Assembly: GCA_963846925.1 (NCBI GenBank)
Contig: CAWJXW010000014.1
Coordinates: 496,001-560,000, forward strand
DNA length: 64,000 bases
Reading direction: 5' to 3'
Origin: JAQBQB01 sp963846925
Lineage (GTDB): Bacteria; Gemmatimonadota; Gemmatimonadetes; Gemmatimonadales; Gemmatimonadaceae
In this document: positions 18,189 to 27,854 of the stretch, in pieces
How the letters are laid out: each line of letters opens with the position of its first letter
Position numbering within the stretch: position 1 is the stretch's first letter
Made by a program: the position numbers and the translations under genes
Notes under the pieces: model-generated
Told to the model about the DNA's origin: nothing
Databases searched by the model: none
Seen by the model: the letters and a program-made list of their open reading frames with translations, nothing else

Positions 18189-18511
18189 GCGCGACAGCGG
18201 TCGGTGGTTTGAGAGGTCCCGCGTGGGCGATTGACGATGGCGACGCGCGCGATTCAACGGAAGGGAGCGGGCGCCGTCCCGGGGGCGGGGCTATCTCGTG
18301 GAGTCAAAACGCCTTGGCGTGCCCCGCATCGGCGCCTTAATCCCGCCGTAATTCAACGATCAGGCGACGCTCATCGGGCGGCGATGGGATCGTCATCGAG
18401 CACTCATGGCGGCCTCATCACCCGCCAATCAGGGCGCAATCGGGCAGTGGTAACGTGGCGCCGAGCGACAATTCGCCGCTCGGCGGTCACCCGATTGTGG
18501 AGGCTACCAGC
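18189..18511. other. Divergent intergenic region between catabolic operon and tonB
   Basis: This 323-nt gap must hold the promoters of the minus-strand operon and the plus-strand TonB gene. I see no clear -35/-10 pair, long palindrome or RNA structure. The only firm signal is the TGGAGG Shine-Dalgarno at 18498-18503 belonging to the TonB gene. Confidence 0.4.
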
Positions 18512-19213
18512 ATGTTTGGAACGCTCCTCGAGTCTCGAGCGCGCCGAAGACGTCGGCCGGGCGGTGCGGCGGTAAGCGTCGCGGTGCACATGGTCATCAT
18601 CGGCGCCATAACCGCCGGCACGGTTCACGGAACGGCCGTGTCGAAGGAGAAGCCGGGGCCCGTTTTTCTGCGTTTCAAGAACCCGCCGCCGCCGCCGCCG
18701 AAGCCGATCGACCATGCGATTCGCGATCTCGTGCCTGGTCCGGTCATGGCCGCCTCGATTGCTATTCACCGGATCGACGCGCCGCTGACGATCCTCGACC
18801 GCCTGCCGCCGATCGACTCGTCGTTTGGCCGTGGTCTCGATAGCATCGTCATCGGTCAGGGCAACTCGAGTCCGGGACTGGCGCACGCCATCGGCGACGG
18901 CGCGGAGCGGAACGAGTCGAGAGAATGGGTCGGGGCCGATCTGCAGACTCGAATCCTCGCGTCGGGCAAGCCGCGATATCCGGAGTCGCTGCGTCAGGCA
19001 GCGATCGACGGGCGCGTCCTCGTTCGCTTCACGGTGGACACGACTGGCCGGATCGACATGAGCAGCGTGAGCGTGGTCTCGAGCACGCACGATCTCTTCA
19101 CACGGGCTGTGCGCGATGCGCTGCGCGCGTTTCTGTTCAAGCCGGCCGAGCTGGGCGGACATCGCGTGCGCGCGCTCGCCGAAATGCCTTTCGAGTTTCA
19201 GATCACGAAGTAA
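18512..19213 (+). CDS. TonB energy-transducing protein
   Basis: The 233-residue protein has a basic cytoplasmic start (SRARRRRRPGG), a single N-terminal TM helix (VSVAVHMVIIGAITAGTV), a proline-rich spacer (NPPPPPPKPI) and a C-terminal TonB fold (ASGKPRYPESLRQAAIDGRV, VRFTVDTTGRID to FKPAELGGHRVR). It would couple the proton gradient (with ExbB/ExbD, not in this window) to outer-membrane receptors such as the one at 27.9-30.8 kb. ATG 18512 is chosen because a TGGAGG ribosome site lies 8 nt upstream and the TM helix follows directly; the earlier in-frame ATG at 18455 lacks this. Confidence 0.85.
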   Translation: MFGTLLESRARRRRRPGGAAVSVAVHMVIIGAITAGTVHGTAVSKEKPGPVFLRFKNPPPPPPKPIDHAIRDLVPGPVMAASIAIHRIDAPLTILDRLPPIDSSFGRGLDSIVIGQGNSSPGLAHAIGDGAERNESREWVGADLQTRILASGKPRYPESLRQAAIDGRVLVRFTVDTTGRIDMSSVSVVSSTHDLFTRAVRDALRAFLFKPAELGGHRVRALAEMPFEFQITK

Positions 19214-19236
19214 CACCAGCGACCGAGGGCCGCGCG

Positions 19237-19764
19237 CTACATCCCGGCGAGCTTGCGAACCGTCGTGATGTTGCGCGCGGTCACGGGCATGCCGAGGATC
19301 CTGTCCAGGGAGCCGGTGAACTTCGACTCGGTGCTCGTTGCGCGGCGCAGCCAGTAGACCTCGCGCCCGTGGATCCGGAACTCCTCGGTCGGACACCGCA
19401 CGGCCATGAGCGCTTCCGCAGCGGCGGAGGTCGGCTCCCTCTTCAGAAACGCGATCCACAGCGCGTGAGCGGATTTCACCGTCGCCACGGGAAACGGGGT
19501 GTGCTCGATCACAACCTCCAACTCGGAGCGAGAGCGAAGATACGTCTCGCTCAGAAACCCGAGTCGCGTGTGAAGATGCCGCTCGATCTTGGATTCCAGC
19601 TTGGCGGCTTCGGCCGTGCTGGCATCGAACGTGACGTTACCGCTCGCGATGAGCGTGGCGACATTGCGAAAGCCGAGCTCGGCAAAGAGCTCGCGCAGAC
19701 GATCCATCTTGACTGTGCGTCCGCCGACGTTGATGGCGCGGAGGAGCGCAATGTGTTTCGCGAT
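19237..19764 (-). CDS. DUF1697 family protein, start codon unclear
   Basis: The product aligns with DUF1697 along its whole length: IALLRAINVGGRTVKMDRLR at the N-terminus, then ELGFRNVATLIASGNVTFDA and a C-terminal half with REVYWLRRATSTESKF. The first ATG (19707) begins inside the conserved MDRLRELF block and removes the conserved ALLRAINVGG motif. Upstream the frame stays open, and a strong GGGAGG ribosome site precedes an ATC codon at 19764 (ATC GCG AAA CAC). So either ATC is used as start or an ATG was misread. The function of the family is unknown. It lies close behind tonB in convergent orientation. Confidence 0.8.
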   Translation of the reverse strand: MAKHIALLRAINVGGRTVKMDRLRELFAELGFRNVATLIASGNVTFDASTAEAAKLESKIERHLHTRLGFLSETYLRSRSELEVVIEHTPFPVATVKSAHALWIAFLKREPTSAAAEALMAVRCPTEEFRIHGREVYWLRRATSTESKFTGSLDRILGMPVTARNITTVRKLAGM

Positions 19765-19941
19765 GAGACGCCTCCCGTTTTCACGACGTCGCCACGCTCA
19801 CAGCCGAACTCGCCTGACGCGCGAGGCTCGGAGAGATTGATTACTATCACGTTCCTTGCGCCGCGTCGAGCCGGGTACTCGCTCGGATCGATCGCGCGTC
19901 GGCGAGGGGGTCGTGGAGCTGAGAGGCGGCGAGGACTCGAC

Positions 19942-21552
<1,611 letters not shown>

Positions 21553-21574
<22 letters not shown>

Positions 21575-21951
21575 TCGAACTCGTATGAGTGTTTGCCATC
21601 GGCGATGACGATGGCAAACGTCCCGCTCAGCCCGGCCAACCCGCCGGTGCCCGATTGGGGCACGACGTGAATCGACAGCTGGTTGCTCCCGCGGTGCATC
21701 GTGGCCGTGTGCTGCAGGACGAACGTGCCGTCGCGTCCGGCGAGCGTTCCCGTCACGCACTCCATCGCGACGTATCCCGCCGATCCCTTCGCCGGAGACC
21801 CCGCGCTCAGCATCTCGCCCTTGCTGGTGCCCGTGAGATCGCCGTCGAGCCGCTTGTCGATGGAAAACCGGCCGACGGCATCTCCCGCGACGCCGGCCGC
21901 TTGTGGCGTCATCTTGACGTCGAACGTTCCGGCGGCGCGTGGCACCGTCAC
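21553..21951 (-). CDS. DUF3224 family protein
   Basis: The 132-residue protein matches DUF3224: AAGTFDVKMTPQ, RFSIDKRLDGDLTGTSKGEM, GSAGYVAMECVTGTLAGRDG, FVLQHTATMHRG and IADGKHSYEFDYEL. The family forms a small beta-barrel and has no established activity; proteins of this kind are often annotated as avidin-like-fold proteins. The GTG start at 21951 overlaps the TGA of the upstream penicillin-acylase gene (GTGA), so the two are probably co-translated. A second GTG six bases further in (21945) is possible. Confidence 0.85.
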
Positions 21952-24143
21952 TCTCCCGGGTGGTACGCGCGCTCGGTGTGCGCCTTGAGCTGCGACGGGT
22001 AGAAGTACACCTCGCGCAGGTTGCCGCTCGCGTAGCGAGTCGCCTCGTCGTTGAAGTGCTTCGATGACGGATTGCCGCTCTCGCCGCCCGCCGTCACGGC
22101 GCGTGCGCGTACGCTGTCGCCGAACTCGACGACCGCCACGAAGCTGTTGCCGCTCGTGCCGTACCACTTCTTCGTGTTCGGGTAGGCGCGCGCGCCGAAC
22201 GACGCGAGCGTCCCCCAACGCGCCGACGCGAACGGAACCGGGATGCTCGGTCCCGCGTCGTCGAATTTCGAATTGATGTCGTCGTTGATTCGCTGGAACC
22301 GATTGATGTCGCCCCACGGTGTCTTCCACGTGCCGAAATCGGCCGTGAGCTTGTCGCTCGCGGCGGCGAGCGACTGCAGCAGCGTCGCGGCCGGCGCGGC
22401 GGCGACGAGATCCTCCGCGGACCCACCGCCGCCACCGCCACCACGTCGCCCCGTACTCACGCGGCGCGTCACGTCCTCACCCCAGAAAACGGCGAGCGAC
22501 GTCGCCACCGAGTTGGTGCCCCACCGATAGTCCCACGGCCGCAGCACGGCGATCTGGTCGGCGACCTTGGCCTTGACCGGATCGGACGCGGGCGTGGCGT
22601 CGTACGCCTTGATGAGGGGCGGGATCATCTTCTCGAACGACGGCATGTAGCTGTCGAACGCCACCGTCGTGAGCAGGTTGTCCATCGTGAAGTCCTTGCG
22701 ACCCGGCAGCACCTTGAGCGCGTGGTACCCGCGCGGCTGCTCGGAGCGTCCCGTCTCGACGTACGCGGGGAAGTCGGACTGCTTCGGGCTCGATGGCCCC
22801 GCGGCGGACCACGGCCAGTTGTTGCTGTTGTAGATCCAGCCGCTCGCCGGGTTGAGCAGGTGCGGCGTTTCGTCCACCGAGAGCAGGCCCTTGTAGTCCG
22901 TGGTGGGGTCGCTGCCGTCGACGGGGCGCGTCCAGTCGAACTTCGGGTCGCGCTTCGGGATGTAGTTGCCGTGGAAGTACGCGATGTCGCCTTGCGCATC
23001 GGCGAAGATCGTGTTGTTCGACGAGTTGGTGTGCAGCTCGAACGACTGTCGGTACGACTTGTAGTCGGTCGCCTTGGTGCGCGTGTACGACTGCGTGAGT
23101 GCCTGCACCGGCTCGTTCATCAGAGCGACGGCGACCCACTTGCCGTTCAATTCGCGCACGACCGGTCCGTGCTGCGTGTAGTAGACCGTGAAATCCTTGT
23201 TCGCCATACCCGACGCGGTCTTGTACGGCACCGTGATCTTGGTCGAAACGACAGGCAGCTCCTTGTCGCCGTGCTTGTAGGTGTAGCCGTCCCCTTTCTT
23301 GGTGACGGTCTCGAGGAATTCGTCTTCCGCGTCGACGCCGCTCGACGTGTGCATCCAGCCGACGTGCTGGTTGAAGCCCTGATAGATGAAGATCTGGCCC
23401 CACGTCACCGCGCCGTACGCGTTCAGCCCTTCATCGCTCGTCACCTGCACCTCGGAGCGGAAAAAGAACGACGTGTGCGGGTTGATGAGCAGCAACGCGT
23501 GGTGATTGACCGTGTTCGCCGGCGCGATGGCGATACCGTTCGAGCCGCTCGGCTCCTTGTACAGCTCCTCTTCGTCGTCACCGGACGTGCTCGCGGGCGC
23601 GTGTCCGCCGTAGAACGCCTCGAGTTGGTTGAGGTTCACCTTCTCGATGTCCCCGCCGATGCTCCCCTCGGTAAACGACAGCGCCATCCACGGCTCGAAG
23701 TGCTTGATGACCCGCGGCGTGACGTTGGGATGCGTCGCGATATAGTAGTTGAGCCCGTCGGCATACGCGTTCATGAGCTTCTTGAGCCAATCCGGGCTCT
23801 TGGCATAGAGCGCCTTGAGCGTGTCCTGATTGATGAAGAGCTTCATGCGGAGATCGCGATAGATCTGGGATTCGCCCTCCGCCTCGGCGAGCCGGCCCAT
23901 CGCGTTGATGTAGTTCGTTTCGACGCGATTGAAGTCGTCCTCGGCCTGCGCGTACTCGAGCCCGAAGATCGCGTCCGCGTCCGTCTTGCCGTGGATGTGG
24001 GCGATGCCCCAGTCGTCGCGCGTGATCGTCACGTTCTGCGCTTGCCGCTTCCATGCGGCGAGCTCCGTGGCCGTCGGCTGCTGCGCGCCGGAGGAAACGA
24101 CGAGGGCCGGAATCGCGGCGATCAGAATGAGTGCGGTCTTCAT
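21948..24143 (-). CDS. Penicillin acylase family (Ntn) amidase
   Basis: The 731-residue protein has a signal peptide (MKTALILIAAIPALVVSSGAQ) and belongs to the penicillin/acyl-homoserine-lactone acylase family of N-terminal nucleophile hydrolases. The N-terminal alpha-chain part contains ITRDDWGIAHIHG and DAIFGLEYAQAEDDF. Autoprocessing is expected at Gly200-Ser201 in EPSGSNGIAIAP, leaving Ser201 as nucleophile. The beta-chain then shows INPHTSFFFRSEVQ and a conserved Asn/Arg-rich C-terminal half. A run of six glycines (GRRGGGGGGG region, about 560) is an unusual low-complexity insert. It is exported to the periplasm and would hydrolyse amides such as acyl-homoserine lactones or beta-lactams; the substrate cannot be read from the sequence. 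It is co-translated with the DUF3224 gene. Confidence 0.88.
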   Translation of the reverse strand: MKTALILIAAIPALVVSSGAQQPTATELAAWKRQAQNVTITRDDWGIAHIHGKTDADAIFGLEYAQAEDDFNRVETNYINAMGRLAEAEGESQIYRDLRMKLFINQDTLKALYAKSPDWLKKLMNAYADGLNYYIATHPNVTPRVIKHFEPWMALSFTEGSIGGDIEKVNLNQLEAFYGGHAPASTSGDDEEELYKEPSGSNGIAIAPANTVNHHALLLINPHTSFFFRSEVQVTSDEGLNAYGAVTWGQIFIYQGFNQHVGWMHTSSGVDAEDEFLETVTKKGDGYTYKHGDKELPVVSTKITVPYKTASGMANKDFTVYYTQHGPVVRELNGKWVAVALMNEPVQALTQSYTRTKATDYKSYRQSFELHTNSSNNTIFADAQGDIAYFHGNYIPKRDPKFDWTRPVDGSDPTTDYKGLLSVDETPHLLNPASGWIYNSNNWPWSAAGPSSPKQSDFPAYVETGRSEQPRGYHALKVLPGRKDFTMDNLLTTVAFDSYMPSFEKMIPPLIKAYDATPASDPVKAKVADQIAVLRPWDYRWGTNSVATSLAVFWGEDVTRRVSTGRRGGGGGGGSAEDLVAAAPAATLLQSLAAASDKLTADFGTWKTPWGDINRFQRINDDINSKFDDAGPSIPVPFASARWGTLASFGARAYPNTKKWYGTSGNSFVAVVEFGDSVRARAVTAGGESGNPSSKHFNDEATRYASGNLREVYFYPSQLKAHTERAYHPGE

Positions 24144-24273
24144 GGCGGGTCCTGCCTGTCTCTTGGTATGGGTGCGGGCGCGGTCGACGTCGCCCCGTCC
24201 GCTCGGGGTGCTTTCCTGTGTGAGGAAAGGCTACGCAGCGGACGGCGGAATCGCCAGAATGCCCGGTGGGGCG

Positions 24274-24774
24274 TCACTTCGCGGCACGATCTCGAACTTC
24301 CTCGGAGGTCAAGCCGTAGATCGGGGGCGTCGGCACGCCGCGCAACCCGAGCATCATGTACATCTGGCCGCGGTGGTGCGCCTCGTGCTCCAGCATCGCG
24401 CGCAGCCACTTCCAGAGCGTGATCGTCGTTCCTGCCGGCGTCGAGACCCGCTGCTGGTACGCGTCGGCATTCAGCGACCCGAAGATGTCGCGCGATTCGC
24501 CGTGCAGGCGATCGTAGTAGGCTCGCACGGCATCGTGCCCGTCGGCGAGGTCAGGCCCGTGCCCCGGATAACGGTTCGGCCTCCCGGCCGCCGCCTCGGC
24601 GTACATGTACCGCTCGATGCCCGCGAGATGGCGGATCATGTCGGCGAACGAAAAACGGCCGGGACCCGGAGCCCAATCGAGATCAGCGGGAGGAATGCAG
24701 TCGATCACGCGCACCGTCCGTTCGTGCATTCGCGCGTGATAGTCGAGAAAGACTTTCGGGTCGCGGATTTCCAT
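24274..24774 (-). CDS. DinB-family four-helix metal-binding protein
   Basis: The 166-residue product fits the DinB/YfiT-like fold: an amphipathic first helix (VFLDYHARMHERTVRVI), PPADLDWAPGPGRFSFADMIRHLAGIERYM with the first metal-binding His, and the C-terminal LRAMLEHEAHHRGQMYMML, which supplies the other two His ligands. The family includes DNA-damage-inducible proteins and metal-dependent thiol transferases. ATG 24774 is chosen because the family begins close to the first helix; an upstream open frame reaches 24870 without similarity. It stands alone, 130 nt upstream of the acylase gene and on the same strand. Confidence 0.82.
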   Translation of the reverse strand: MEIRDPKVFLDYHARMHERTVRVIDCIPPADLDWAPGPGRFSFADMIRHLAGIERYMYAEAAAGRPNRYPGHGPDLADGHDAVRAYYDRLHGESRDIFGSLNADAYQQRVSTPAGTTITLWKWLRAMLEHEAHHRGQMYMMLGLRGVPTPPIYGLTSEEVRDRAAK

Positions 24775-24897
24775 CGGCGTACAGATCAATCTAAGACGAC
24801 GCCCGTCGCCTATGCGGATGGACAACTCCGTAGCCGCACGGCGCCTGCCAGGGCCGTGACCGCGGGGCAATCACATGGCGCGCGGCCGCGCGGGCTT

Positions 24898-26355
24898 TTA
24901 GTGCTCTCTTCTGAGCGTCAGGGTGCAGCGCACGCGTCCGATGAGTTGATCGGGCGCCGTCTTCTCGAACCGGAGACCAGTCTGCAGCCCGAACGTACCG
25001 GCCAACGAGGTATCCTCGATCGCCATCACCAGCATGCCTCCTCGCGCCCGACCGCTCGAGTCGGTGACGATGTTCAGCCGAGCGCGCGCCGAAACGCCTG
25101 GATAGGTCGGTGGAAGCGACGACAAGACGCTCTCGCGCGAGTAGACGGGCAGCTTCTCACACGGCTCGCGTTCGTCGAGGAAGAAATGTCTCGCGATGAG
25201 TGCCGTGTCCGGCGCCGGATCCGAGTGCTCGAGCCGGCGCGGAAAGAGCGGGAAGTGGCTCACGGCTCGGCTAAGCTGCTCGTCGCCGTTGTCATAACGT
25301 GCCCGAAACGTGGCACGCACGTGAAGCACGTCGGCCAACGGGGCGCCAGCGGACTGCTGCAGCCAGCGGAACGACGCGACATTCCGCTGCCACCAGCCGG
25401 CGGGCGGGTCATCTGCTTCGACCCAGAACTCGAGATGGCCCGCCGCGCCAGATGTGTCGGTGCGGTCGAGCGTGACCGTGCCCCGAATTCGCGGGTACCG
25501 TCCGAATTGGCCACGAAGCACCTCCGACTGCCCGTAGTACATGAAGATGTTCGCTTCGGGCCGCGTCTCGAAGAAATCCGCGTTGCCGACGATCGGGTAC
25601 GTCCCGGCTCGCAAGAGCTGCGGACCGCTTCGACGAAAGTAAAACCCGGTGATGTCGTTCTTCCGCGTCCAATCGTTGAGCCGAAGCTCGAGGAACATAT
25701 CCGAAGTGAACTGGATGTTGGCCCGTCCCGCGAACTCCACCGTCGAGTCCTGTCCGTCGTGCCTGATCGATGCGGCGCCCTCGAAGTAGGTCGGTCCGAG
25801 GCGCAGCGAATCACGCGACAACCCCCGCGACAGGAATCGATCGAATGTCCGCGGATCGACAGGGGCCCAGGCGCGGCGGGCCGGTGGCGCGCCGTCAGCC
25901 ACTCCGCAACCGGCACGCGTTGGCAGAGCCGACGTCAGGCCGGTGTGATATGGACCGGCATGATATAGCGTGTCGAACGCTCGTCGGATCGATGCATCGT
26001 GTTCTTCGGTCCACTCTTGCCCGCGGATCCGCTGCTCGGCAATGTCCGCGGGATAGCCGTACTTGTGCCAGAGCCTGTACGCCTCGCACGGAATCGCCTT
26101 GATCGCGGCAATCGGATCTGCTCCCGTCGCGACCGCGTGATACAGCGCGCGCAATGAATCGGTCGGAATGGACGGGATGATCGAGTCGGCTGTGGCCAGC
26201 TCGCGCGCGTACGAGATCGAGTCACGAATCCGCTGGAGCGAGTCGAGCGCTCGCGTTTCCTCCGGCGTACGGGGCCGCTGGGCAACCGCCGGCGGGGCGA
26301 GCAACGCGATCAACCCGGCGAAGCACGTGATGAACACACGGAGCAAACGATGCAT
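24898..26355 (-). CDS. Secreted protein of unknown family with TonB-like C-terminus
   Basis: This protein of about 485 residues starts MHRLLRVFITCFAGLIALLA with a signal peptide ending near AVAQ; an alternative start six codons upstream is at 26373. The N-terminal third is helical and charged. The middle (about 190-380) is rich in aromatic beta-strand patterns such as ITGFYFRRSGPQLL and WWQRNVASFRWLQQ. The C-terminus reads PTYPGVSARARLNIVTDSSGRA, reminiscent of the C-terminal TonB-fold domain seen in secreted Gemmatimonadota proteins. Cysteines at PCEAYR, RAGCG, EPCEK and VRCTL could form disulfides. I do not recognise a family as a whole. It is not obviously in an operon. Confidence 0.6.
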   Translation of the reverse strand: MHRLLRVFITCFAGLIALLAPPAVAQRPRTPEETRALDSLQRIRDSISYARELATADSIIPSIPTDSLRALYHAVATGADPIAAIKAIPCEAYRLWHKYGYPADIAEQRIRGQEWTEEHDASIRRAFDTLYHAGPYHTGLTSALPTRAGCGVADGAPPARRAWAPVDPRTFDRFLSRGLSRDSLRLGPTYFEGAASIRHDGQDSTVEFAGRANIQFTSDMFLELRLNDWTRKNDITGFYFRRSGPQLLRAGTYPIVGNADFFETRPEANIFMYYGQSEVLRGQFGRYPRIRGTVTLDRTDTSGAAGHLEFWVEADDPPAGWWQRNVASFRWLQQSAGAPLADVLHVRATFRARYDNGDEQLSRAVSHFPLFPRRLEHSDPAPDTALIARHFFLDEREPCEKLPVYSRESVLSSLPPTYPGVSARARLNIVTDSSGRARGGMLVMAIEDTSLAGTFGLQTGLRFEKTAPDQLIGRVRCTLTLRREH

Positions 26356-26463
26356 CGGTACACAGACGGTCACGCCGGCGAACCGTCACAAGATTAGAAA
26401 GCGAGCCTCATCAAGACCACCTTCTTCGCGCGTCAGCGACGCGCTGGCTCGCTTCCTTGCGAC

Positions 26464-27120
26464 CTAGCCGCTCGATCCGCCGGAACGTTCGCGCAGCGGC
26501 GACAAAAGCGCCCGGACCAACGCCTCGAGCTCGTCGGCGACCTGATCGACGGTGAGACTCGTCGTCTCGATGACAGGCAGCTTCCGCGCGTCGGCTTGGC
26601 CTCGCAGATAGGCCGCCCAACTCGTCATCCGGTCGTTGGCCAGCTCGGGTTGCCCGCGCGGACCTCGCAGCCGCTCGAATCGCGCCTCAGCCGAGCAGTC
26701 GAGCAAGACGACGTGGAGATCGCTCGCTGGCGCGCGGTTCGCCGCGTCGAAGACGAAGCTCGGGCGCGTCTGACCGTCGAGCACCGCGACGCGGATGTCC
26801 CGCGAAAGCGCATCCAATCGCGACAACCATTCGGCGGTCGCGTGCGCCTGCCACTGTTCCCCGCCGCCGAAGTCCCGCTCCATGGCTTCCTCGCTCGGCA
26901 CGCCGATGGAATCGAAATAGAAGCAACGCACGCCGTCCATAGCGCGCGCCTCGAGGGCCCGCACGGCGGAGGTCTTGCCGGCGCCCGATGCGCCGGTGAC
27001 GACGAGAATGCCGCGTGCACGTCGTGCGATTGGCGCCTCGCGGCCCCGAGGCGCGTCGACTATTTGCCGCCGAGGCGAAGCTTCAGTCCGACCATCAAGA
27101 ACGCGTCGTGCACGTTCCAC
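26464..27120 (-). CDS. P-loop NTPase (AAA/kinase-like)
   Basis: The protein has a Walker A motif in ILVVTGASGAGKTSAVRALEA, a possible Walker B/DG region in VAVLDGQTRPSFVFD, and lid-like sequence (RLRGPRGQPELANDRMTSWAAYLRGQA). It resembles small nucleotide or metabolite kinases of the shikimate or adenylylsulfate kinase type; the substrate is unknown. The start is unclear. The only in-frame start before the P-loop is GTG 27120, which lies 60 nt inside the upstream outer-membrane gene and has no ribosome site. A shorter protein starting near 27020 would fit better but lacks a standard start codon there. Confidence 0.65.
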   Translation of the reverse strand: MERARRVLDGRTEASPRRQIVDAPRGREAPIARRARGILVVTGASGAGKTSAVRALEARAMDGVRCFYFDSIGVPSEEAMERDFGGGEQWQAHATAEWLSRLDALSRDIRVAVLDGQTRPSFVFDAANRAPASDLHVVLLDCSAEARFERLRGPRGQPELANDRMTSWAAYLRGQADARKLPVIETTSLTVDQVADELEALVRALLSPLRERSGGSSG

Positions 27121-27635
27121 TTGTCGTCGGCGCCCTTGCTGACGAAATCGGTGAGCTCTCCCGCGACGCCGACCGATCCCATCATGACGTCGGCGCCAAG
27201 TCCACCGTGTAGTCCGAAGGCCTTCGTGTTGCCGCCCGTGAAGACGCTGGCGCTTTCGTCGTACCGATAGAACTTCTCGCCCGCTCCGGCGATCACGTAC
27301 GGCTGGACGAGAACTCTCGGCAACGGCCGCAGGACCAGATCGGCCGTCGTCGCGTACATCGACCCCTTGCCGAGCTCCTGGCTGCTCGCGCTCTTGATCG
27401 TCGTCCCGGATGCGTAGGCAAAGGTGCCCCGAAGCATGCCGAAGTCGATGTTCGCACCCAGCGAGAGTGTGCCGTCGCGCGAGCGAACGAGGGTCTGCGC
27501 TCCGCTCGACACTTGGTGGACGTCACTCGCCGCGATGTAGCCGCCGGCCATCGGCGTGATCGTCACCTGCGATGCGGCAATCGGCGCGATCGCGACGACG
27601 AGAGCCGCGCCGGAAAGAAAAGTGCGCACGTGCAT
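27060..27635 (-). CDS. Outer-membrane beta-barrel protein
   Basis: The 191-residue protein has a Sec signal peptide (MHVRTFLSGAALVVAIAPIAASQ) and then alternating hydrophobic/polar strands typical of a small eight-strand barrel: VTITPMAGGYIAA, LSLGANIDFGMLRGTFAYA, LVQPYVIAGAGEKFYRYD and the closing strand DAFLMVGLKLRLGGK. ATG 27635 is preferred because the signal peptide starts there and a G-rich ribosome site precedes it; the frame is open further upstream. Its role is probably structural or as a porin-like protein. The stop lies inside the 5' part of the P-loop frame. Confidence 0.75.
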   Translation of the reverse strand: MHVRTFLSGAALVVAIAPIAASQVTITPMAGGYIAASDVHQVSSGAQTLVRSRDGTLSLGANIDFGMLRGTFAYASGTTIKSASSQELGKGSMYATTADLVLRPLPRVLVQPYVIAGAGEKFYRYDESASVFTGGNTKAFGLHGGLGADVMMGSVGVAGELTDFVSKGADDKWNVHDAFLMVGLKLRLGGK

Positions 27636-27795
27636 GCTGCCCCCTGCGTGATGCGTGAGACAACTCGGCCCCGCCGGTAGACGGGACAGCTCAAACCCGT
27701 ACCCGACACCGAGTGGATTGGTTCTCCGGCCATTCGGCAACGCGCGAATTGGGCCACGCCGGGACCGCCAATGTGATCGAGGTCACCGGGCCGAC

Positions 27796-27834
27796 AAAAA
27801 CACGACGGGCCGGCGCGATGTGCGCCGGCCCGTC
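27796..27834 (-). terminator. Rho-independent terminator of the TonB-dependent receptor gene
   Basis: A perfect 13-bp GC-rich stem (27804-27816 with 27822-27834, 5-nt loop) begins 20 nt after the receptor stop. On the minus strand it is followed within a few bases by a run of five T (27796-27800). Stem plus T-tract is the classic intrinsic terminator. Confidence 0.85.
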
Positions 27835-27854
27835 CTCGAAGAGTGCTCGCGTCG

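Noticed and set aside
16311..18257. 648-residue RraA-aminotransferase fusion protein
   Set aside because: The normal RraA C-terminus and stop, and a GTGA-overlapped aminotransferase start, are present one frame over; a single indel explains the fused frame.
22722..25968. Long plus-strand frames opposite the penicillin acylase, DinB and secreted-protein genes
   Set aside because: They are Arg/Val-rich reverse shadows. The minus-strand genes have clear family motifs.
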